NCBI GenBank assembly: GCA_050633105.1
Contig: JBOEFW010000042.1
Location: 10,199-74,198 of the forward strand
Direction: 5' to 3'
Source of the DNA: Aureispira sp050633105
GTDB lineage: Bacteria > Bacteroidota > Bacteroidia > Chitinophagales > Saprospiraceae
DNA length: 64,000 bases
Of this stretch, positions 1 through 8,820 are shown piece by piece (the stretch's first letter is position 1; every line of letters begins with the position of its first letter). Below the pieces are notes generated by a model. The model saw only the letters and a program-made list of their open reading frames with translations, had not been told where the DNA came from and searched no databases. Position numbers and translations under genes: made by a program.

Positions 1-1731
1 CTTTATAAAGGTAGTTTTCCCGCTCGTTTTGGAGGACGATTATCTTCTGTCTTAGACATTCAGTTGCGAGAAGGCAATAAAAAAGAATTTAAACTAGCTG
101 GTGGTGTTGGATTGATTGCAGCACGGCTATTGGCCGAAGGCCCTATTATCAAAGAAAAAGGTTCTTTCTTAGTCGCTGCCCGCAGTAGTTATGCGCACCC
201 ATTCTTAAGAACCTTAAACGAAGGCAATCAAAACAACCCTGATTGGACTACCCTCCCAGAGTACCATTTTTATGACGCCAATCTAAAAGCCAATATAGAG
301 CTGAGCTCTAAAGATCGTCTGTTCTTGAGTGCCTATTCAGGCAATGACTATTTTGATTATATTTTTAATGATAAAAACTTCGATCTCCGATTCAACTTAC
401 AATGGACCAATCAAATGGCTAGTTTACGTTGGAATAGACTGCTTAGTGCCAATGCTTTTCTAAATACTAGTGTAAGTTACACTCGATATAATAATGAAGT
501 GAGCACAACTTATACAGGCATTGCTCTCAATCTTGGCTCTGGTATTCAAGATGCACAAATTAAAAGCGATTTGACGGTTGCACTGGGCAACCAGCACACT
601 TTGCGAGGAGGTGTTAATGGTATTTATCATTATTTTTCCATTGGGCAACTATCTGCTAAAAGTGAGGACGGTTTTAACTTTGAACGAGGCACCATGCTTC
701 CTGCGGCACAATGGTCGGCTTATATTTCTGATGAATGGCGTATTAACCCTAAATTATCGACTTCTTTTGGTTTACGTCTCAATAATTTTCATGCAGAAGG
801 CAAATGGCACACAGGCCTTGCTCCTCGCTGGAACTTGCGTTACTTGCCCCATGAGAACATTGCGGTTAAAGCCTCCTTTGCCCGCAGTTACCAATTTATG
901 CACTTGGTCACTCCTGCCACTTCAACCTTACCCACCGATCTCTGGTATCCTTCTACCAAAAATGTAGCGCCTCAATATGCCGATATTGCTGCCGCAGGGG
1001 TCTCCTTTGCTTTGGGCAAATCTTATTACATCAATATAGAAGGCTACTACAAATGGATGTACCAACAACTAGATTTTAAAGACGGAGCACGTATTTTTGT
1101 TAACCAACGGTTGGATGAGGAATTTATTCGAGGACGTGGATGGAGCTATGGGGGGGAATTCTATATAGAGAAAAAATCAGGGCCTTTGCGCGGCTGGATT
1201 GGCTACACCTTGTCTTGGACTTGGCGTCAATTTGATGCCACAAATGGCGGACGCCCCTTTCATCCGACGAATGACCGCCGACACGATATTTCAGCTGTTA
1301 TTTTGTGGGATTTACCTTTTACGGGACCTAAATTCCCAATCACACTCAGTGCCTCTTGGGTTTATGGTTCAGGCAAAGCGGTTACGATTCCTAAATCCCG
1401 TTACATTCAAACGGATATTACAGGAACCAATCTTTTCCAATTCATTCCTATTTATAACGATCGAGGCAATTATCGATTGCCTGCTTATCATCGTCTAGAC
1501 CTAGGCTTAGTTTGGAAATTATATCCTTTAAGTAAGAAACGATTTAAGAGTGATCTAACACTTAGTGTTTATAATGTCTATGATCGAAGAAATGCCTTCT
1601 TTATGTATATCAATGCTGTTTATTCAGAAAACCCTAATGGAAGTTTATCCGCGTTCCCTGACCGTTTAGAGGGGCGTATTATTTCTTTATTCCCAATCAT
1701 CCCAAGTATTACTTGGAACTTTTATTGGTAA
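1..1731 (+). CDS. TonB-dependent receptor, 3' part (N-terminus outside window)
   Basis: Outer-membrane active transporter of the TonB-dependent family; the frame is open to the window edge, so the signal peptide, any N-terminal carboxypeptidase-like domain and most of the plug are missing. What remains, 576 residues, begins in the end of the plug (YKGSFPARFGGRLSSVLDI, the usual plug-to-barrel sequence of Bacteroidota receptors) and continues as a beta-barrel with alternating aromatic strands. Near residues 400-430 it has GGRPFHPTNDRRHD, a strongly conserved barrel segment of this group. It ends in an aromatic strand (TWNFYW), as expected for BAM-dependent barrel insertion. A DUF4249 lipoprotein gene follows 34 bp later, a standard pairing in this phylum. 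The substrate cannot be inferred. The first start-like codon (TTG at 64) is internal to the domain and is not a real start. Confidence 0.92.
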   Translation, partial: LYKGSFPARFGGRLSSVLDIQLREGNKKEFKLAGGVGLIAARLLAEGPIIKEKGSFLVAARSSYAHPFLRTLNEGNQNNPDWTTLPEYHFYDANLKANIELSSKDRLFLSAYSGNDYFDYIFNDKNFDLRFNLQWTNQMASLRWNRLLSANAFLNTSVSYTRYNNEVSTTYTGIALNLGSGIQDAQIKSDLTVALGNQHTLRGGVNGIYHYFSIGQLSAKSEDGFNFERGTMLPAAQWSAYISDEWRINPKLSTSFGLRLNNFHAEGKWHTGLAPRWNLRYLPHENIAVKASFARSYQFMHLVTPATSTLPTDLWYPSTKNVAPQYADIAAAGVSFALGKSYYINIEGYYKWMYQQLDFKDGARIFVNQRLDEEFIRGRGWSYGGEFYIEKKSGPLRGWIGYTLSWTWRQFDATNGGRPFHPTNDRRHDISAVILWDLPFTGPKFPITLSASWVYGSGKAVTIPKSRYIQTDITGTNLFQFIPIYNDRGNYRLPAYHRLDLGLVWKLYPLSKKRFKSDLTLSVYNVYDRRNAFFMYINAVYSENPNGSLSAFPDRLEGRIISLFPIIPSITWNFYW

Positions 1732-1765
1732 ACCATTTCCCTCTTAATTTTTCAACTTTCACTCC

Positions 1766-2680
1766 ATGAAATATTGGCTATTTTTATGCATTTCTTTCAA
1801 CTTATTTCTGGGTGCTTGCCAAAGCCTAGAAACTGTTATTGACATTGAATTGGAAGAAGAACCAAGTGAATTAGTCGTAGAGTGCTATTTGCAACAAGGC
1901 CAACCTTTTCGCTTGTTACTCACAGAGACCAAACGTTATTTTGATCCTGTTAATGCTTGTCCTTTTGTAAGAGAAGCCCTTGTTGTTATTACTTATCAAG
2001 GCCAACGGGACACCTTACAAGAAGCCACTTACACAAGTAAATCCTGTAGCAGCATTCTACCTTTTTTTGATCAGGATTCTATTCGTTTTTACAATTATGG
2101 CAGTGATAACATATGCTTTGCAGCGCCTGGTGAGGAGTTTTTATTAGAAGTTTGGGACATTGCCAATGAACGTTACATTAGTGCCGTCACTCATTTTTTG
2201 CCTGTTGTTCCAATTGATGTGCTCAGCCACAGCGATTATAATTCCACCGATACAGCAGCCATTCCTGCCCCTAAAACAGCCGTTACTTTAGGCTGTAAGG
2301 ATGACGTACAAACACGCAATTATTATCGCTTTACGCTCCATAAAAATGCCTTGTGGCAACAAGATTCTACAGGAGGTATATTTGACAAAGTCGCCATACA
2401 ACCCATTTTTGATGTGACATTATTTGATCAAGGGGTTTATTCAGACGGGGTAATCTTGCAACGCAGTGATTATAGCTTCTTTTTTGGAGAATCAGCAATT
2501 GGCACTATTTATCACATTGATCGCTTTTATTATGAGTACTTAACCACATCTAGAGCGGCACGAGATGCCAATCTTAACCCTTTCTTACAACCCGCTAAAG
2601 TGAAATCTAATGTCCAAGGTGGGCAAGGAATTTTCACGGCGCTGTCTTTTGATCGGTTGACGTTAGCAATCACCTATTGA
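1766..2680 (+). CDS. DUF4249-type lipoprotein
   Basis: Predicted lipoprotein of 304 residues. The N-terminus has a hydrophobic stretch ending in the lipobox-like LGAC, so Cys18 is the likely lipidation site. The body is a beta-rich domain that starts right after it (VIDIELEEEPSELVVECYL), the typical opening of DUF4249 proteins, which Bacteroidota encode directly downstream of TonB-dependent receptors of the FecA/carboxypeptidase-regulatory type. By analogy it sits on the outer membrane and assists its receptor, but DUF4249 has no established biochemical role. It lies 34 bp after the receptor stop, so the two are probably co-transcribed. Its last 7 bases overlap the convergent membrane-protein gene. 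Family assignment is by memory of sequence pattern. Confidence 0.82.
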   Translation: MKYWLFLCISFNLFLGACQSLETVIDIELEEEPSELVVECYLQQGQPFRLLLTETKRYFDPVNACPFVREALVVITYQGQRDTLQEATYTSKSCSSILPFFDQDSIRFYNYGSDNICFAAPGEEFLLEVWDIANERYISAVTHFLPVVPIDVLSHSDYNSTDTAAIPAPKTAVTLGCKDDVQTRNYYRFTLHKNALWQQDSTGGIFDKVAIQPIFDVTLFDQGVYSDGVILQRSDYSFFFGESAIGTIYHIDRFYYEYLTTSRAARDANLNPFLQPAKVKSNVQGGQGIFTALSFDRLTLAITY

Positions 2681-3300
2681 GCACTATCTTTTTTTGCTAG
2701 GGGGACCCAGCGCTTAATGATTCCATTAACAGGGGAAATACTAATTTGTTTTTCTCCTTCTACCACATAAAAAACAAATTCACCAGTTTGGTCAATAAGG
2801 GCTACTTTTAATTTTTCCTGATCCTGAAACGTCAATTGATGGCTCATTAACAGGGTGTTTCCTTCTAGTTGTTCTTGTAAATCATAAGCATCTGAAACAG
2901 CTTCTTGAGTCGCAATTCCTAAAACAAAACTAGCATAACCTAAACCAACCAAATACCAATTAAACGTCCAATTTGCCCACCAATCAATCCATCCTTTACG
3001 TCTTCCCTTGTAAGCGATCTTTTTCTTCCGCAGCGTCTCTCCTATAAGGCGCAAGGTATCTATTATCAAAATCAATGCTAATGGCATTAAAACAATAACT
3101 AGATCTTCCCGAATCACCTCCAAAGGGCTCATCATGATGTCTGTTAAATTAAAATAAGGAAGAATATTAATATCTAAAACCCAGTACTTTAATATCTCCT
3201 TAGAAATACCAATGGATAAGAAAGCCAAGTAACCAAAAGTAGTAAACAGTTGTAATTGCTCTAGTGGTCTTGATTTTTCTTCAGGAGTTGGTTCATTCAT
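2674..3300 (-). CDS. small membrane protein, unknown function
   Basis: A 208-residue protein I do not recognise. It starts with a charged proline/glutamate-rich segment, then hydrophobic segments near residues 20-36, 68-86 and 112-130, separated by a basic loop (LRKKKIAYKGRRKG) that suggests a cytoplasmic side. The last 75 residues are soluble and beta-rich (KLKVALIDQTGEFVFYVVEG), perhaps a small domain outside the membrane. The ATG start follows AT-rich DNA and the 3' end overlaps the DUF4249 gene tail to tail by 7 bp. No neighbour gives a functional hint. Confidence 0.7.
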   Translation of the reverse strand: MNEPTPEEKSRPLEQLQLFTTFGYLAFLSIGISKEILKYWVLDINILPYFNLTDIMMSPLEVIREDLVIVLMPLALILIIDTLRLIGETLRKKKIAYKGRRKGWIDWWANWTFNWYLVGLGYASFVLGIATQEAVSDAYDLQEQLEGNTLLMSHQLTFQDQEKLKVALIDQTGEFVFYVVEGEKQISISPVNGIIKRWVPLAKKDSAQ

Positions 3301-3397
3301 AGTATATGGGGTGTTAATTTTAGAATTAAAGATCCTTAAGGTAGATATTTTGAAAGGAATAAACGAATGTTTATTTTTAGTCTTACCTAAATAATTG

Positions 3398-3405
3398 TAC
3401 TTTTG
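3398..3405 (+). promoter_or_regulatory. candidate -7 element for ychF
   Basis: TACTTTTG matches the Bacteroidota -7 consensus TAnnTTTG exactly. No good TTTG element is seen at the expected -33 distance, so this is a partial match. It would give a leader of about 150 nt before ychF. Confidence 0.4.
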
Positions 3406-3561
3406 CAGCGCTCAATAGAAGTTTTTCTGATTCCTCTTAGGAGCACCACTCTACTAAAACAACTACCTATCGTTAAACACAGGTTGTTTTTATTATAATT
3501 TCCCAACTAGGGAATTCACAAAAAGAAGTAAACAAAACACTTCTATAATACCACTAGATAC

Positions 3562-4665
3562 ATGGCTTTAAAATGCGGCATTGTTGGTCTACCCAACGTC
3601 GGAAAATCTACCCTTTTTAACGCACTTTCTTCTGCTAAAGCATTGGCAGCTAATTACCCATTTGCGACCAAAAAACCCAATATTGGTGTTATTACTGTGC
3701 CAGATGATCGCTTAGTAAAACTAGAAGATCTTATCACCCCTCAACGTGTTGTGCCGACTTCTATTGATATCGTAGATATTGCAGGATTGATCCGTGGCGC
3801 AAGCAAAGGAGAAGGTATGGGGAATGAATTCTTAGGGAATATCCGTGAGGTAAATTCTATTGTACATGTCGTGCGTTGTTTTGATAATGACAATATTATC
3901 CATGTGGACAACAGTGTTGACCCTGTCCGTGACAAAGAAACCATCGACCTAGAGTTGATTTTCAAAGACATTGAAATACTAGAGAAGCAAGTTCACAAAC
4001 AAAAGAAACTAGCCAAAGGTGGTGATAAATCAATCCAAAAGTTAGTAGATGCCTTAGAAGGCCTTATGGTGCACCTCGATGCAGGTAAACCTGCTCGTAG
4101 TTTTAACGACTATGATACAGAGGAAGCAGAGGAAATGGTAAAACAACTACAACTATTAACAGATAAGCCAATTATCTATGTTTGTAATGTTGATGAAGCC
4201 TCTGTTATTGATGGTAATAAATATACCAAAGCTTTTGCAGAAGCCATTGCTGATGAGAACGCCGAAATTATCTTAGTGAGTGCTGCTATTGAAGCAGACA
4301 TTGCTGAATTGGATGATTATGAAGAACGCTTCGAGTTCTTGGCTGATATGGGCCTCAAAGAACCTGGTGTAAATAAATTAATCCGTGCTTGTTACAACAT
4401 CTTAAACCTCATCACTTACTTTACGGCTGGGGAAAAAGAAGTACGCGCATGGACCATCCGTAAAGGCACTAAAGCACCTGGTGCTGCTGGTGTTATCCAC
4501 TCTGATTTTGAACGAGGCTTCATCAAAGCTAAAACAGTTTCTTTTGATGATTTCATCGCGCAAAGTGGCTGGAAAGGCGCTCAAGAAAATGGAACCTTAC
4601 GCCAAGAGGGTAAAGAATACGAAGTTAAAGACGGAGATTTATTGGAGTTCATGTATAATGTGTAA
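3562..4665 (+). CDS. ychF: redox-regulated ribosome-binding ATPase YchF
   Basis: Obg-family P-loop protein of 367 residues, the usual length of YchF/OLA1. The G1 loop is GLPNVGKST at residues 8-16; G3 is DIAGLIRGASKGEGMGN (about 71-87). The G4 position is NVDEAS rather than NKxD, the change that makes this family prefer ATP over GTP. A coiled-coil insertion lies around 130-200, and the C-terminal TGS domain runs from about 280 to the end (GEKEVRAWTIRKGTKAPGAA, ending DGDLLEFMYNV). YchF binds ribosomes and is linked to stress response in other bacteria. It is monocistronic here: a 260-bp spacer lies upstream and a strong hairpin terminator downstream. Confidence 0.97.
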   Translation: MALKCGIVGLPNVGKSTLFNALSSAKALAANYPFATKKPNIGVITVPDDRLVKLEDLITPQRVVPTSIDIVDIAGLIRGASKGEGMGNEFLGNIREVNSIVHVVRCFDNDNIIHVDNSVDPVRDKETIDLELIFKDIEILEKQVHKQKKLAKGGDKSIQKLVDALEGLMVHLDAGKPARSFNDYDTEEAEEMVKQLQLLTDKPIIYVCNVDEASVIDGNKYTKAFAEAIADENAEIILVSAAIEADIAELDDYEERFEFLADMGLKEPGVNKLIRACYNILNLITYFTAGEKEVRAWTIRKGTKAPGAAGVIHSDFERGFIKAKTVSFDDFIAQSGWKGAQENGTLRQEGKEYEVKDGDLLEFMYNV

Positions 4666-4689
4666 ACACCCCCTGTCTCTCTAATTAAG

Positions 4690-4732
4690 AACATTCTTGT
4701 AAGTAATAATTACTTACAAGAATGTTTTTTTT
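4690..4732 (+). terminator. strong intrinsic terminator after ychF
   Basis: Perfect 17-bp stem (4690-4706 with 4710-4726), 3-base loop, followed by a run of T to 4732. It ends the ychF transcript 25 bp after the stop codon. Confidence 0.9.
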
Positions 4733-4943
4733 TATGCTCTTATTCACCAGACTCACAATAATCAAAAGTGCCTTGATCTTTATTTTTGTATTTTTTTGAT
4801 TATTATAATTCTTCAACATAGTGCATTGGAATCCAAAAAATCATAGGGAAGGCGTTTTTTGATTTTGTCATTAGAAAAAGCCACTCCTAAAAGAAGTGAC
4901 TTTCATATAAAATACCTAAACCTTAATTTCTCCACAACAACAC

Positions 4944-6119
4944 CTATCCCTTCGTCTCAATCATCTCCAATAAAGCCTCGCTCTCCTCTACGTGTTCATT
5001 TTCTTGCTTACTCAACTCCAATTGACGTTTCGCCACATCCCAAGCCTCTTGCTTGCGGCCTAGTTCCATCAGAATCATCGCTTTTGTTTCCAGCGTATAA
5101 ATTGTTTCTTCTAGTAAAATTGCACGATTGGACCATTCTAAAGCACTATTGAGCTGCGTCTTATTGCCACTATGAACATCCAACATATAACGAGCGAGTG
5201 CATTCAAGCTATTCGCATCAGTACAATGCTTTTCATAGCGAAGTGCCAAGCGGTAATCGCGTTTTTCGTTGCCTCTCTTATAATAAAAATCAATTCTAGC
5301 TTTGAAATAATCCAAGCGCTCAGGCATCAAACGCTTCACATCTTGTAAAAATGTTTTAATCACAGCTTTGGAAGCAGCATTCTCTACTAACTTATAACAA
5401 CGAACATTCAAGGCACCTGATAGATAGTTGTTAACTCGTTTTTCTGTTAGTGATTCGCCAAAAGTAGCGCGATTGCTTGCCACGTACAAATAGGCGCGAT
5501 GGCGGTAGTCATTATTAACGTAAGCTTCTAAAAATTCAAAATTATCAGGCATAGCCAAAGCAGACAATCCAACGGTTTGAACATAGACATCAGCAACCGA
5601 TTGGTACTGCTCATTAGCCGCTTGTAAAGCTTCCACATATTGTCTTAAAAAAGCAGGATCACGCTCGCCCCCTTCAAAACGTTTCTTTAAGGTATAAATT
5701 TGATTCTCTGGTTTAAGAGCATCTTTACTTCTTTGAATCAATTGCTTGGCCTCAAAAGCCCCAATAAGTCGGTGCACCAATTCGCCCTCTGGATTAAAAT
5801 ACAACAAGGTTGGATAGCTGTAAACTCTATATTCTTCTGCAAAAGCCACTCCTTCTCCTTGCTCGATGTCTAGTTTATAACTAATGTAGTGTTGACCAAA
5901 AAACCTAGAGACCTCTCCCTTTGCAAAGACATGTTTGTCCATCCACTTGCAGGGCTCACACCAAGAGGCATAAGTATCGACAAAAATAAATTTATTCTCT
6001 GCTTTGGCTTTAGCCTTAACTGTTTCCCAGTTACTCCTTTCAAATTTTAAGGGTTGTGCTATGCTCCCTATTGATAGTAGCAAAAAGCTCATAAGAATTC
6101 CCAAGTTCCAATAATTCAT
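4944..6119 (-). CDS. exported thioredoxin-fold protein with helical C-terminal domain
   Basis: 391 residues with a cleavable signal peptide (hydrophobic 8-21, AQ at the cleavage point). Residues about 28-135 form a thioredoxin domain of the DUF255/thioredoxin_7 kind: TYASWCEPCKWMDKHVF carries the CEPC redox pair, and VYSYPTLLYFNPEGE supplies the cis-proline loop. The remaining 250 residues are helical and TPR-like. Proteins of this build are periplasmic disulphide reductases or thiol chaperones in Bacteroidota; the client is unknown. The gene is transcribed toward ychF and is separated from the divergent MATE gene by 337 bp. Both active-site cysteines are present, so activity is plausible. 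Confidence 0.85.
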   Translation of the reverse strand: MNYWNLGILMSFLLLSIGSIAQPLKFERSNWETVKAKAKAENKFIFVDTYASWCEPCKWMDKHVFAKGEVSRFFGQHYISYKLDIEQGEGVAFAEEYRVYSYPTLLYFNPEGELVHRLIGAFEAKQLIQRSKDALKPENQIYTLKKRFEGGERDPAFLRQYVEALQAANEQYQSVADVYVQTVGLSALAMPDNFEFLEAYVNNDYRHRAYLYVASNRATFGESLTEKRVNNYLSGALNVRCYKLVENAASKAVIKTFLQDVKRLMPERLDYFKARIDFYYKRGNEKRDYRLALRYEKHCTDANSLNALARYMLDVHSGNKTQLNSALEWSNRAILLEETIYTLETKAMILMELGRKQEAWDVAKRQLELSKQENEHVEESEALLEMIETKG

Positions 6120-6456
6120 ATCGTTTTAGTTTACTGAAGTAATTGAAACCAATAAATCGTTTTACCAACTTTTCACCGCTCCCAAAATAAGGTTTTGATT
6201 AATACCTTTAATCCACCCTTTTATAAAACTACTTCATCATTTTCATGAAATCTACTGTCAATGTAACCAATTTCAATCCAATTTTGTTATTTCGTTCGTA
6301 TGACAATAAATGTTTCTACAGGTAATAGATAAACAATAATAAACAATAGTCTTAATTCCCAATGTCGCCCAAGAGACAATTACACAATTATTATGCTTTT
6401 TTACTGTACCTTAGCACCAAAATAAGCTTTTTGTTATCAGGCAGCTCAAAAAAAGG
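6120..6456. other. 337-bp divergent intergenic region
   Basis: AT-rich spacer between the thioredoxin-fold gene (leftward) and the MATE gene (rightward). It holds a tandem direct repeat of AAACAATA (6331-6348) and TACCTTAG at 6407-6414, a one-mismatch -7 element pointing at the MATE gene. An A-rich stretch directly before the 6457 ATG may aid ribosome binding. I see no RNA gene or ORF here. Confidence 0.4.
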
Positions 6457-7842
6457 ATGAAATCGAACGAACTAGGAACAGAGAAAATAGGCAAACTCAT
6501 TATACAACAAGGGGTGCCTGCGGCCATTGGATTCATGGTAATGTCTTTCTATATGATCGTTGATACCATCTTTGTAGGGCGCTGGGTAGGCCCTATGGGC
6601 ATTGCGGCCATTACTGTAGTCCTCCCTATTGTGTTCTTAATTGCCTCTGTAGGAATGGCTATTGGAATAGGTGGCGCTTCTATTATTTCCAGAGCTTTAG
6701 GGGCAGACAACGAAGAGTTAGCGCAACGTGTTTTTGGCAACCAAGTTCTCCTCAACACGTCCTTGGCGACGCTTTTTGTTATTCTAGGCTTTCTATTTGA
6801 AGAACCACTTCTTCGATTATTTGGAGCACAAGGAGCTATTATGCCTCCTTCCAAAGTTTATTTTAGAGTCCTATTAATAGGCATTCCTTTTTTATCTTGG
6901 GCAATGATGAGCAATCATATTATTCGAGCACAAGGGTTCCCCAAAGTTGCTATGAATGTCCTGTTGTTACCAGCTTTGTTCAATTTGGTATTAGATCCTA
7001 TTTTTATCTATGTTCTAGAATGGGGAATGCAAGGGGCAGCGCTCGCTACTATTTTTGCTTATTTTCTTAGTGCCTCTTATACCCTTTGGTTCTTTTTTAA
7101 GGGGGGAAGTGATCTTAAAATCACCCGAGCAAACCTATCTCTAGATTGGCCCATTATAAGAGAAATGACGGCATTGGGATTTGTTTCTTTTGCTCGTCAA
7201 GGCACCTTGAGTCTACTAGCTATTATTCTTAATAGTGCCTTATATAATTATGGCAGTGAAATTTATGTTTCTGCTTATGGGATTATCAATAGACTCATGG
7301 TCTTTTCTCTTTTCCCTATTACAGGTATTTCACAAGGGTTCTTACCCATTACCAGTTATAATTATGGAGCCAAACGCTACGATCGAGTGCGAGAAGGCAT
7401 TCGAAAATCCCTTGTTTATGGTACCATTCTCGCTATTCTGATTTATATTATCATTCTGTCAGCGAGGTTTCCTATTATCTATATTTTCACAGATAATGCA
7501 GACATCTTAGACATTACTCCTCATGCTTTGGTGGTTGTATTTATGGCAACGCCCATCGCCTTGATTCAACTCATTGGCTCTGCTTATTACCAAGCAATAG
7601 GCAAACCCTTGCCAGCATTGCTGCTGACCCTCACCAAGCAAGGTTTTTGTCTAATCCCACTTCTGTTTATATTGCCGCAATATTGGGGAATCAATGGAAT
7701 TTGGTGGGCCTTTCCTATTGCAGATGTTTTAGCCGCACTCATAACAGGAGTTTATTTACTCAAAGCTTATCGCAAATTACAGCAAATGGAACAAGCCACC
7801 CCAGATTTATCTGACCATTTAATAGAGCGAAAGGGGGTTTAA
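6457..7842 (+). CDS. MATE family multidrug/sodium antiporter
   Basis: 461-residue inner-membrane exporter with about 12 hydrophobic segments in two homologous bundles (roughly 15-220 and 235-440). It begins with the usual MATE opening: ELGTEKIGKLIIQQGVPAAI, then the segment with IVDTIFVGRWVGP (DTxFVG is the hallmark). The second half repeats the pattern (SALYNYGSEIYVSAYGI; GISQGFLPITSYNYGAKRYD). The family couples efflux of cationic drugs or metabolites to Na+ or H+ influx; the subgroup is like bacterial NorM/DinF-type DUF2748-less MATEs common in Bacteroidota. Its 3' end overlaps the convergent downstream gene by 24 bp. The substrate is not predictable. Confidence 0.93.
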   Translation: MKSNELGTEKIGKLIIQQGVPAAIGFMVMSFYMIVDTIFVGRWVGPMGIAAITVVLPIVFLIASVGMAIGIGGASIISRALGADNEELAQRVFGNQVLLNTSLATLFVILGFLFEEPLLRLFGAQGAIMPPSKVYFRVLLIGIPFLSWAMMSNHIIRAQGFPKVAMNVLLLPALFNLVLDPIFIYVLEWGMQGAALATIFAYFLSASYTLWFFFKGGSDLKITRANLSLDWPIIREMTALGFVSFARQGTLSLLAIILNSALYNYGSEIYVSAYGIINRLMVFSLFPITGISQGFLPITSYNYGAKRYDRVREGIRKSLVYGTILAILIYIIILSARFPIIYIFTDNADILDITPHALVVVFMATPIALIQLIGSAYYQAIGKPLPALLLTLTKQGFCLIPLLFILPQYWGINGIWWAFPIADVLAALITGVYLLKAYRKLQQMEQATPDLSDHLIERKGV

Positions 7843-8775
7843 CAAGGCATGGCCATAAAAACGAGGCGCTCTAATTTTTTGTCCTGTCTGATATAAATAA
7901 GCATTCCCTTGACTATCAATCATGGGAATGTGTGGATTTTTTAATAGAAAAGAATCGTGGATCGTTTTGTTTTGTAATCCATGCCTCACCTGTTCTGCAT
8001 CAATTCCAAGACTAGCACCAATTTCTTGATCTGCCCAAGGAGAATGATAAACTGCCTTCAATCGTAAAACCCCTGCACTGCGGTTACTATAACGAACACC
8101 AGACATCGCTCTATACCCATATTTAGCCTGGTTCTTATAAATAGAATCGTTTGTGATTGTACGCGTTCCGTGAGCATAAGGATCAGCTGTCCAAGAAACC
8201 TGCTGTAAAGCAAGCTGCCAACTCCCTTGTTGAAAATACAACCCTAATGCGCCTGTCCGATATTTATCTTGATTCAAAAAAGCTAAAAAATCATTTTCCA
8301 TCAATAAATGAAACTGTCTTATTTGTAGCGCAAAAGTTCCTGTACATTGACTGGTTTTTTGGTTGTCCCAATAGCCATTAAAACTATAGCCTACAGCATA
8401 GGGACGATTGGTCTGGTTGCCTGTTACTCTTAAAAAAGGGTTCTCCCAAAAAGTATTTTTATGTCCCCATGTACCCAATACGCCTGCTCGAAATTGTCCT
8501 TCAAAGCCTTGTGTTTGCGTTCCCAAAGCCTGTGCCTGATAAAATCCAGCTAACTCTAAATTCACCTGTATATGTTCCCAATGTGCAAACGCTCGTGCCA
8601 ACAACCCAATTCGGCTGTGGTGTGTTCCCAAGCCTATTGAGACACCTACTTGCGTTCCCCAACCTTTTGGAAACCAATCCACTTGACTTTGGGCGCGTTC
8701 AGCACTACTTAAAACAAACAATACAAACAATACAAACAATAACGCTTTAAAAAAGCCTAAGCTATGGGCAATCAT
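7819..8775 (-). CDS. exported protein resembling polymorphic toxin type 23 family
   Basis: 318 residues with a signal peptide (FFKALLFVLFVLFVLSSAERAQSQ). The mature part is beta-rich, with aromatic/glycine strands (GVSIGLGTHHSRIG; YAVGYSFNGYWD), and ends in a conserved block GIDAEQVR, NKTIHDS, NPHIPMID and AYLYQTGQKIR. From memory, this block is typical of Bacteroidota proteins that annotation pipelines label 'polymorphic toxin type 23'. Whether they are toxins is doubtful: here there is no secretion/repeat leader, no obvious immunity gene, and the N-terminal part looks like outer-membrane beta structure. An exported outer-membrane-associated protein of unknown role is the safer reading. The vWA-like gene lies 45 bp upstream on the same strand, so the two may be co-transcribed. 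Confidence 0.6.
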   Translation of the reverse strand: MIAHSLGFFKALLFVLFVLFVLSSAERAQSQVDWFPKGWGTQVGVSIGLGTHHSRIGLLARAFAHWEHIQVNLELAGFYQAQALGTQTQGFEGQFRAGVLGTWGHKNTFWENPFLRVTGNQTNRPYAVGYSFNGYWDNQKTSQCTGTFALQIRQFHLLMENDFLAFLNQDKYRTGALGLYFQQGSWQLALQQVSWTADPYAHGTRTITNDSIYKNQAKYGYRAMSGVRYSNRSAGVLRLKAVYHSPWADQEIGASLGIDAEQVRHGLQNKTIHDSFLLKNPHIPMIDSQGNAYLYQTGQKIRAPRFYGHALLNPLSLY

Positions 8776-8820
8776 CTAAAAGGTAATTTAAAGTTTAAAA
8801 TAGGCGCTATTTCCTATTCT

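Noticed and set aside
64..66. TTG as start of the TonB-dependent receptor
   Set aside because: The same frame continues to the window edge with the conserved plug end, so this is an internal codon of a gene that begins outside the window.
4859..5152. Rightward 97-codon frame opposite the thioredoxin-fold gene
   Set aside because: Shadow of a well supported gene on the other strand; no domain and atypical composition.
7819..8775. Toxin-immunity pair
   Set aside because: No small immunity-like gene follows; the next gene is a MATE transporter on the opposite strand.
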